From contig JADNYV010000663.1 of NCBI GenBank assembly GCA_015501055.1, positions 1 to 18,436 on the forward strand: a stretch of DNA of 18,436 nt, written 5' to 3'. Position 1 is the first letter of the stretch; each line of letters starts with the position of its first letter. Under the pieces are notes generated by a model. That model saw only the letters and a program-made list of their open reading frames with translations. It did not search any database and was not told the origin of the DNA. Origin of the DNA: Mucidula mucida. Lineage: Eukaryota; Basidiomycota; Agaricomycetes; Agaricales; Physalacriaceae. The position numbers and the translations under genes are program-made. Shown here in pieces: positions 1 through 7,708 of the stretch.

Positions 1-406
1 AACCGTTACCCTCTCAACCCGAACGGCTCTCTTGGGGTGTCACCGGTGTTCAGAGTTTGGACGGCAGGGTGTTAGCTATGATGCCTCATCCGGAAAGAAT
101 CATTGCCCTTGAAAGCAATAGCTGGTTCCCAGAAGAACTTCGAGCAAGTAAGGCATAGGTCCGTGGTTCAGAATGTTCCAAAGCGCCAGGATGTGGTGCG
201 AAGAAGTTGTATAACAAACATGTTTTAATAGATATTAGATTTTAGTAATGTGTAAGGTCTTTAAAATAGTATCATGTTGGTGTTTATTGGCGAACAACTC
301 TGGGCTGCCAGATGAGCCTTTCTAACGGTATTGTTACATATGTGGATATGGATGTATAAGCCTATGATAATCGATGCTGAAAGAAACGGAAAGTCATACA
401 TGCATG
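1..406. other. Intergenic stretch downstream of F-box pseudogene
   Basis: I see no gene here. Translations on both strands are short and match no family I recognise. The part from about 210 to 380 is AT-rich and would serve as the 3' flank of the minus-strand F-box pseudogene that ends at 407. The beginning of a further gene to the left cannot be excluded because the window is cut. Confidence 0.5.
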
Positions 407-2022
407 CTATTTGTTTTGCAATTCAAAATGCCAAAGTTCGCTCTGCTCGGGGACCAGGACTAGCTTGCTATGATTCATATGACCGGTCGACAGTGCGAGG
501 TCCAACATAGCTGGGTTCGGTGAGGCACAAAAATACTTGCTAACCAACTCATTGATGCGATAATGCCCACGAACAGCATACGGGGAATACATGCTGATAA
601 CAGGTCTTCATGTGCTGGCATAGCCGGCGTGGCGAAAGAAATTTCGAAAAACTGAAGAGGAAGCCGGCCGTCGCAAACTGAGTTCAAGAGACGCGTCTAA
701 GGCGATGAGGATTGGTGCATGTGGCTCACAAATGACACTTACGATGACATTCAAAGGGTCCGACACCATGTTATCCTCTGAGGATCCAATCGCGATGCAA
801 AGGAATGATAGATGGTTGCACGCAATGACACGGTCAACGTGTAAGTCCCCAAGGCACCAGGGTCCATCATGTGGGGTTGAAAGCAAGAGTGATTTCAACG
901 TGGTACCATGTTTGGCAGGACACTCTGATAGAAAGTGTCCGCCAAGGTCTGTGATTCCACGTCGTTTGTTAATGGTCCGGATGATAGAGTAAGGTCAACG
1001 AGGCCGGCATAAGACGATAGGTAATCAAGGAGAGCGCGATCGACACGATGAACGGAGAGTGTCTGTAGGATAACCTGCTGGGAGATGAGTACACTCCAAA
1101 AGTCGGCAGGAACGTCGAGGATTCGCTTGCCACGAACGTGGAAAGGGACCCGATATGTGGTCGAAGAGCAGGCATATTGGTCCAAGAAACGCTGTGCTGC
1201 GTTCCCTAATGTGATGCTTTTCAATGACAAGGCGTCGACCTCGGAGAAGAGCGCGAAAGGGCGAGGTTGGACGAATCGACGCTGAGCTCCTTGAGAGTAG
1301 GGGAATTCGCTACGAGGGCGCTTGGAATGCCATGATAGCATCCCGCGTCACCAGCGAAGTAAAGACTTTGGAGGTTCTTGAAGTGGCGCCCTATCGCATT
1401 GGGGATGCAGGCACCGACCTCCCGGTACATGAACACCGACAGATGCGACAAGCTCGGAAGGGAGCTTAATGAATTCATGATACGATCCTCCGTCGAAGGT
1501 TGTACATATCGCATAGCGCTCATATCCATGCTAGTTGATGGGCGCGCGTCAGGACTCCGTCAACGACCGATACCGTTGAAGCCGACTCACATAATAGAAG
1601 TTACAGAGATAAATTTAGGCAGTGCGGCGAGAAGATGTTTCTCAAGAGTCTGGTATTTACGTTGACGTCTCTTGAACAGGCGTTTCCAAAAGTGGAGAGC
1701 TTTGTAGCGGGGCGGCATCAGTGAATGGATCTCCAGCGTCTCGACGTATGAGGCGACTTGTGTCCTCTTGGACGCGACGGCCTTGAGAAGAGCTCGGCTC
1801 GAGCGTGAATGGCTATATTTGATGTCCAGAACAAGGCGGGGAAATAAGAGCGGACAGATTATGTCGCAGAGATGCTTATTCGTCAATCTCAGCTGTTTCC
1901 ATTCTGTTTGGTCGAGCTGCCGAAAGGATTCAGTCTCAGTCTGCAGGTCAACAAGAGCCGTCGGTGCAAGTTACCTGTTCGAAGATGGATTGTAGTATTT
2001 CTGTGGGAAGAGAGAGCAGCAT
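407..2022 (-). pseudogene. F-box/LRR protein pseudogene (paralogue of the gene at 4468-7265)
   Basis: Degenerate copy of an F-box protein gene, a family that normally gives substrate specificity to SCF ubiquitin ligases. Exon 1 (2022-1975) encodes MLLSLPTEILQSIFEQ. Exon 2 (1916-1591) continues the F-box with LDQTEWKQLRLTNKHLCDII. Exon 3 runs from 1530 to about 743 and exon 4 from 696 to 407. The introns are 58, 60 and 46 nt. Exons 1 and 2 have exactly the lengths of the intact paralogue (48 and 326 nt), with the same phases. From exon 3 on, similarity to the paralogue jumps between reading frames: near 1230-1290, 1170-1205, 1110-1130, 900 and 590. Recognisable stretches include HFKNLQSLYFAG, LQTLSVHRVDRALLDYLSSY and INELV. 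No single frame gives a full protein, so I call it a pseudogene. Indel errors in the assembly are a less likely explanation, since the nearby core genes are clean. Confidence 0.85.
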
Positions 2023-2660
2023 GGGAGCAGAAGGGCAGGTGCAAGTGTCAAGAGTGGGGAAAGAAAGCGATCAAAGCCTGGTATTTAAAGGACATCTAAT
2101 CAGGGACCTGGGTTTGAATGAGGAGTTGACTGACCTGGTCCTTCCCCCACATTCCGTCGGCGCCTGGCTAACATTACAACCGCCTAATTCTACACATACG
2201 TGATAGGCTCTGAATATTCCAAGTTCGGATCGCGCAGCCTTCCGCTACTGCTCACAGGATGGAGGTTGGACTCTGCGCGTGACGTGTAATGCTCAAGCTT
2301 AGTTCAGGCACCCAAGTCATTTGCGTCCGTCATAGTAAGTTTATTAATGTCCGTCTCTCGCGCATTCAAAGGTGTCCGGGTCTAGCCAGTTCTGCCGCGA
2401 ATGTTGTCCTATACAGAGCAGTACAGAGCCAACGGTCCTGTTGAACTTGGCGTTTTTGCCAAGTGCTGCGCTCAAAGGCGCTCAACTGCGGAAAGCGGTG
2501 AACGAGCCGCAATCAACGTGATCACCCGTCGAAGATGAGATTAGATCTAAAATTATTCGGAACTGTCGTCCCTGGACATGTAGTTCCAAGGCAAACCGAG
2601 GCCCGCGCGCCACGCTCAAGCAGTTAAACAATATGGAATGGGTAAGACAATGTATCGGTA
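2023..2660. other. Intergenic region between lipase 3' end and F-box pseudogene
   Basis: This 638-bp spacer shows no convincing coding sequence. It would hold the promoter of the minus-strand F-box pseudogene (start 2022) and the 3' flank of the lipase gene (stop at 2661). The only local structure noticed is a 7-bp hairpin at 2445-2464 (ACTTGGC, 6-nt loop, GCCAAGT), followed by a direct repeat of GCGCTCAA at 2469 and 2479. Confidence 0.5.
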
Positions 2661-4218
2661 TTACACCTCTATACAATGAAGGATATCAATTTCGTCAAGC
2701 CAACAACCATGATTCTTCCAAAATGTTTGCTGACGTTCCGTCGACCACCAAAACGGAACAAGAGAGGTATGTGTCGTATCCGGCAGCTCGTAAACATGCC
2801 ATATACCAGGTTCTAGAATTTCCGAGCTTTTCACGCACGGATCGTACTCTAAAACAGGAGCATGGTGCTGACATCTTGAAGCGCTGAAGTTGCCAGTGAG
2901 CGCTGATCAGTGATATATTGAAAACAAGGACTCACTTGCATTCCAAAGGATGCCACTGGGAAAAAAGTGGCGCAACGCCATCATTAGCGAAGAATTCTTC
3001 CCCAAGAGAGTACGAAGAGCCTTCGCCGATGGGATTAGCGTGCACACGACCGCGTAGGCGCTTCTTGAGGAACGATGGTACCGGTTGCAAAGAGCTAAAT
3101 CAAACCGACCAGCAAGGCTCGCCAAAATGAACAGTGGCATAGAAAATATATGTTTGAAAGTTGGTGTATGGTTATTCGAGTCAGTCCTTTGAGTCTGAAT
3201 GTGTTACATCGAGCATTTGAAGTAAGGTATCAGAGACTTACCATCACAGCTGCGAAGCTTTTATAGAAGGTCCCTGCATTGGGTTCGCCCTCCATGTTGT
3301 TATCTCGCTCCTCAGCAGCTGCAAATGTCACGTCCCAGGGCGCAACATCACGACTCCTAGCAAAATCGCTGTGGCACAGCTGCTGCAAGAAGTTGAGAAC
3401 CGAAGTTTCGTGGAAAGCAAGAGATCTAGCTTCGAGCCTCCATATGTCTAAGAAATCGGGTAATAATGGATTGAGGTAAGCCCCAACGTGAACGAATTTA
3501 GACAGCAGGTCGCCGACGGAAAACGGCCTCACAAGGGGAGCAGCATCAACGCGCTCTCCCAAAGAGTAGACAACCTGTGTGCCTCTGAATGGGGTCGAAA
3601 CTTGAAAATGATTGATTAAGCATTGAGTCAGTAGGCAAGGCCCACGCACTACTTGTCACAGAAAGAAACATATCAGGATCGGCCAAAGATCCAAAGTGTC
3701 CGTGCTTGATTAAATGTTGAAGTTTAGTGATAGTAGCACCACCCTACGCGGAACCAGTAAGACCTCAGTTATGTGAATTTGGACTACAACGAACCATGGA
3801 ATGTCCGACAAAGTGGAGTGGATACTCTTGTGACCAGTAAGGATAAAGCCCTTTGAAAATCGTTCTTCCGTATCTCTTATGCCGATGTTGACGACTGTGT
3901 TCTTCTCCGTAATCAACTAGCGCGGGAATTTGAGAAGTTCCAACAGAGTTAGCTCGTCTACTTACCTGTGCCTCCAACAAGGTCGTAGTACAGTTCACAA
4001 GCCCTATCGTGCAATGAACTAACGGCGCCGACTCTGTAATATGTCTAGTATCGCAGACTCTCGCAAACCAAATGATATACGTACTTGGCGAAAAACACGG
4101 GTCTTGGACTTGAACAGCCCTTCTGCAGGTGCCGTTCAAAATCACCCCAGATGATTCTATGACCTCCGCCCAGAAATCCCTCCACAATAACTAAGGGTAC
4201 AACGGGATGCTGTAGCAT
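2661..4218 (-). pseudogene. Staphylococcal-type (family I.6-like) alpha/beta-hydrolase lipase, frameshifted
   Basis: Triacylglycerol lipase-like hydrolase in seven exons: 4218-4085, 4033-3966, 3916-3795, 3743-3653, 3600-3242, 3194-2936 and 2883-2661. The introns are 47-52 nt. Landmarks in order are PLVIVEGFLGGG near the N-terminus, SSLHDRACELYYDLVGGT (about residues 50-67), VDYGEEH, RYGRTIFKGLYPYWSQE, the nucleophile elbow GHSMGG (Ser about 107, split by an intron), STPFRGTQVV, EFFANDGVAPLFSQWHP (candidate catalytic Asp about 330) and LPDTTHTSL (candidate His about 383). Exon phases agree everywhere except exon 6. There the frame of LASLAGRFD must change to that of SSLQPVPSFL near 3097-3100, as if one base were missing. 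Allowing for it, the product would be about 418 residues. No signal peptide is evident from the start chosen (the ATG just before the conserved core; an in-frame stop lies upstream). It is either a very recent pseudogene or a functional gene with a one-base assembly error. Confidence 0.85.
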
Positions 4219-4467
4219 GGTACGACAGTTTCGCACGGTGACGGCAAGAGAGAAGCGTCAGAGATAGAAGTGGAAAGGATCATTCTCCGATGTCGCCGCG
4301 TGTCAGCAAGAATGTATAATGATTGATGTAGAGACATCTCCGCTGGCTCGTTGGAAGGCATCAGCGTGGCGCATCGCGGTGGGAAGCGAGTGACGTCACT
4401 CGTTGCCGATCGCGCCCTGTTCAGATAAATTTCGATGCGCAGAGATATATCATTCAGTGAGGGCCAG
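4219..4467. promoter_or_regulatory. Short spacer, presumed lipase promoter
   Basis: 249 bp between the lipase start and the stop of the intact F-box gene, both on the minus strand. It should contain the lipase promoter and 5' leader and the 3' flank of the F-box gene. The open frame spanning it shows no similarity to the lipase family or to any other family I recognise. I identify no specific element. Confidence 0.35.
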
Positions 4468-7265
4468 CTATCCTTCGTTGTAGGTAATAAAAGCCGGTAT
4501 CTTTCTACTAGTTTCCCCAAGGGTCATGCGCCATTTCCCACTCAAATTACTCCTGCGTAATTTGAACGTGCTGAGCGCAGGAGGCCCGTGATGTATATGC
4601 CCAGTAGATACTTCCAATCTTCTCATCACTGAGCCGGGGAATTTACAAGTAAACCCTGTCACCAGTTCATTCAAGCGAACATGACCACAGACGCCATGGC
4701 TCGAGTACATAAGCAAAACGGAGTCACCGATGCCCCTCGCGCTTGTCGGATAGGCCAAGAATAGTCTGACGACTCGCAGAGAAGGAGAACAACCTTGCGC
4801 AACAGAAGTTAGAAGCTGTGTCTGCAATAATATCAGTGAACTGTGTAACGGGGATGTGGGAATGGTACGCACAACCACGTTTTTGTTCGCCACATTTGCT
4901 TCAGATGGACCTATACCCAAACTGAACGCGCTGAGATTGTGACACGCTAGAATGGCGTCCAGCTGAGATGGACCAAGGGACCATCTACCTTCATATGCCG
5001 TTTTTATGTGCAGAGCCTGGATACTATCGACGTGTTTAGGCAGAACACGCCAATACAAGACATCCGCCATCGAATCTTCATCCCTCCGATCATTATATCG
5101 GAAACCGCACAGGTCGATAGAGAGGTACGTCAAACCAGAATACGACTCCAGATATTCTAGGAGAGGCGAGTCCGCCTGATGCACAGATAGCCTCTCTAAT
5201 CGAACGTGACTCGGTTGCAGAGCATTCCAAAAGTGACCAGGGATGTCGGTCAAATCAGGGTTAACGACAAGCGTTGTAAGTGACCGAAGATGACAATGAA
5301 TGGAGGTCAGACTGTCGTATCTGTGACGCGATAATCCCCCAAGGGTGAGCGTCCGCAAACGACTTGCAGCATGGGGAGGGAGACCAGAAAATAACTCGGC
5401 CAAGGATATAGAGGAGTCGTGTTGTATGGATGGAAAGCCGTCGATGGTCAGATTGGTGAGATCGGGGGATCTCGCCATGAGTGCTTTCGGCATGTCGCCG
5501 TATACCGACCTGCCTCCGGAAAAATGCAGGCTCTGAAGATTGTGGAAGTGTTTCGATATGGATGTTGGTATCCTTGAGTCCACATCATGATTCATGTATA
5601 CCGACAGATTCGCCAACTTGGGCAAAGACCCTAATAACATCATGATCCTGTCGTGGCAGGACAATTCCATGACCTGCATGTTCGTCAAATTCAACCTGGG
5701 ATCATCTTTCAGTAAGGAGATATATACCGTTGCCGAGACGTTCATGGTCTGTTTTCGGCGACATTACCTGGGCCTACCGTCCGGACCCTAGGTAATGCGC
5801 ATGGCCCCCGCCCAAGCCCCGCCATCCCGCACAACTGAACATCAAGAAATGAATGTCTTGCATTCAGAGCAGGACAAAAACAAGCTCTCCTCCATACATC
5901 CTCCATACCAATACATTGTGACAGACTTGTTTCGCAAGGGTGGATGAAGAAATTGAACAAAGGAAAGGAGAGCATCTTCTAGAGAGACAAGGTGAGACGA
6001 AGTAAGTACTACGATGGGCAGGTCTTGACAACGTGCTTGTGAGTTGTCTCAAGTTCGGGGCAGCACTGGAAGAACATACAGCAACGGAGTATGCTGAGTA
6101 TGCATAACAAACGCGCCGAGGACACTCCAGGAAGATCCGTGTCGCGTCCGCGGAATGAGAAAGCGCCAAAGACGGGTAGGATGCGCGCCAAAGACGCGCG
6201 CACGCGATATCGTGAATGCAAGAGAGAAACACTCACATGATTAAAGCCACTCGAAGAGGATTAGCCTCGAGTCCTTGACACAACATGTTATTTCTAACCT
6301 CAGTAAGGTGGAGATGTGTGAGTGCTGCCAGTATGTTTAGTAAGAGGATTATATGCACTCACTTAACAGTCATCCTTGCATAAACTCAACAATCAGAGAA
6401 ACTCTCAGTCAAACAATAAGGAGGTTAAGCTTGGGTTAAGCTATAGTACATATATGTGAAGTGCTAGAAAAAGGTTAAGAACACATAGCCACAAAATAGT
6501 ACGATGCCGATACGCGTTGAGGATGTGGAATGAAGAGAGCGTGGAAATTAGAAAACGCCACTCATGAGAGGACAGGACGCGCCGTGGGCACTGACTGGAA
6601 TAGGTTGAGCATCAAGGTCACCCAGTGGTAGGAGATCTCAACACGTTTGAAACACCTCGGCGCGCCCTGCATTCATTGGACTGGCGCCCGATTATACTGA
6701 GGTTGGCGTTGGGTTGGCACTGGGGTTGGCGGGACAGTCGCTGAGCTGGGTCTCCGGACGGCAGGCCCAGGTAATGTCGCCGAAAACAGACCATGAACGT
6801 CTCGGCAACGGTAGATATAGGTAGATTCAAGAAACTACGCACGAAAGAGTTTTGACGGACACAAAATATGGGATGGCAGCGATGAAGTACTGCTCAACAA
6901 GTCTGGAGGTCTGTTCATGTTTCTTCGTGATGCGCTGCCACAATTGCAGTGATTTATACTGAGGTGGGTTGAAGGATTGAATTTCTAAGGTGCGAATGCA
7001 TGACCCGAGACGACTCTTCTCCGAGGCGATAGCGTCGAGCAACGCTAGAATCAAGCCACACCGCCCGCTATCGAAATTCAAGACCAGCCTCGAGAATACC
7101 ATGGGCGACGCAATGACGTTGAAAGCTTTGCATGTCTGTCTCAGCCGCTTCAAGTCACGAACTTTGAGCTAGAGAATATGAGCTTGAACTAATTGCACGG
7201 TCTAGAGCAGCTCTTACCTGCTTAACGACCAGATCTAGAAGCTCAACAGGTAGACAAGACAGCAT
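4468..7265 (-). CDS. F-box/LRR protein with a transposon in intron 2
   Basis: Putative SCF ubiquitin-ligase substrate adaptor. Exons are 7265-7218, 7168-6843, 5695-4873 and 4821-4468, giving 516 residues. The F-box lies at the N-terminus (SCLPVELLDLVVKQ, then LKRLRQTCKAFNVIASPMVF, residues about 3-36). It is followed by leucine-rich repeats such as HFHNLQSLHFSGG, SRLRTLTLGGL, HLRSLTTLVVN and VRLERLSVHQADS. Intron 1 is 49 nt. Intron 2 is 1147 nt because it holds a 1085-bp inverted-repeat element, and without it 60 nt remain. Intron 3 (4872-4822) is 51 nt, in frame and stop-free. It is supported by the matching intron in the pseudogene paralogue, where the residues on either side align (NVV then TQLLTSV; NVI then TRLLNSV). 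An ATG at 5745 opens a longer frame into exon 3, but that ATG lies inside the transposon end. The substrate is unknown. The frame is intact, so the gene may work if the long intron is spliced. Confidence 0.82.
5727..5785 (+). repeat. Left terminal inverted repeat of the intronic element
   Basis: 59 bp, matching the reverse complement of 6753-6811 at 58 positions; the only difference is at 5776. It begins directly after a TA at 5725-5726. Confidence 0.9.
6753..6811 (-). repeat. Right terminal inverted repeat of the intronic element
   Basis: 59 bp inverted copy of 5727-5785, ending directly before the TA at 6812-6813. Immediately inside it is a G-rich tract with three GGTTGGC copies (6701, 6712 and 6724). 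Confidence 0.9.
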
Positions 7266-7708
7266 GAAAGCGACACATTCTGGCCTCGTTCATGTACTCC
7301 TTTATAGACGTAGAGTATCTCCATGTTGGTGAAGATCATCCCCGCACCACCGATATCATAAGCTTCTGCAATCACGAAGGAGGTATGCAAGGAGGTTGAG
7401 CTCATCTCAAGATTGGCATTGATTTCCGCACAGAAAACAGCGTCAGTGGCACGAATGCGAGACCCAGGGCTTCTTGAGCGCAGGGTAAGTCGCGTTGACC
7501 TAAAAGTCTGATAGAGAGCGGGAAATCGTGAACCCAGGTAAGGCGCTTTCGCTGGACAACTATATCACGCCGTAGAAGTCAAAATACGGCGATACCAAGA
7601 AGGTGAATGCGAGCGACATGAAAGTTGCGTCTCAGGGCAAAGAGCAAGATAGAGTTTCAGTCCTACATCGCTCTAGGTCATCTCACAACGTATATATACA
7701 CGACATAA
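7266..7708. other. Intergenic region between CLF1 3' end and F-box gene
   Basis: 443 bp separating two minus-strand genes. It would contain the F-box promoter and the CLF1 3' untranslated region. A minus-strand frame of roughly 57 codons overlaps the F-box start in a different frame, but its translation resembles nothing I recognise. A TA-rich run near 7691-7700 lies shortly after the CLF1 stop. No other element is identified. Confidence 0.4.

Larger units (their letters stand above)
5727..6811. mobile_element. Non-autonomous TIR DNA transposon (MITE-like), TA target duplication
   Basis: The ends at 5727-5785 and 6753-6811 form a 59-bp terminal inverted repeat with a single mismatch. The outermost bases are CCGTTGCCGAGACG. 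The element is flanked by TA (5725-5726 and 6812-6813), as produced by Tc1/mariner-like and other TA-targeting transposases. It sits inside intron 2 of the F-box gene. Excising it with one TA restores a 60-nt intron with a normal donor (GTGCGT) and acceptor (CCCAG), matching the 60-nt intron of the paralogue. The interior has no open frame resembling a transposase, so movement would require an enzyme supplied elsewhere. Just inside the perfect repeat, a C-rich tract on the left faces a G-rich tract on the right, suggesting the repeats continue imperfectly to about 110 bp. The superfamily assignment is an inference from the TA duplication only. Confidence 0.85.

Noticed and set aside
3096..3241. 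A long 146-nt intron that would remove the lipase frame change
   Set aside because: It would delete the plausible family segment LASLAGRFD, and the exon phases on either side do not match.
4191..4520. Minus-strand frame overlapping the lipase start as an N-terminal lipase exon
   Set aside because: It is in a different frame from the core, resembles nothing, and the lipase ATG at 4218 already gives a typical start before PLVIVEG.
5742..6236. Minus-strand open frames inside the inverted-repeat element as a transposase
   Set aside because: They overlap in several frames, are Ser/Cys-rich and show no DDE/DDD spacing or other transposase feature; they look like chance frames.
5727..6811. Inverted repeats as a by-product of a local inversion with duplicated breakpoints
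   Set aside because: The TA on both sides, the equal ends and exact recovery of a 60-nt intron after removal fit a transposon insertion better.
7250..7440. Minus-strand frame of about 57 codons overlapping the F-box start
   Set aside because: No similarity to anything known to me; best explained as leader sequence of the F-box gene.
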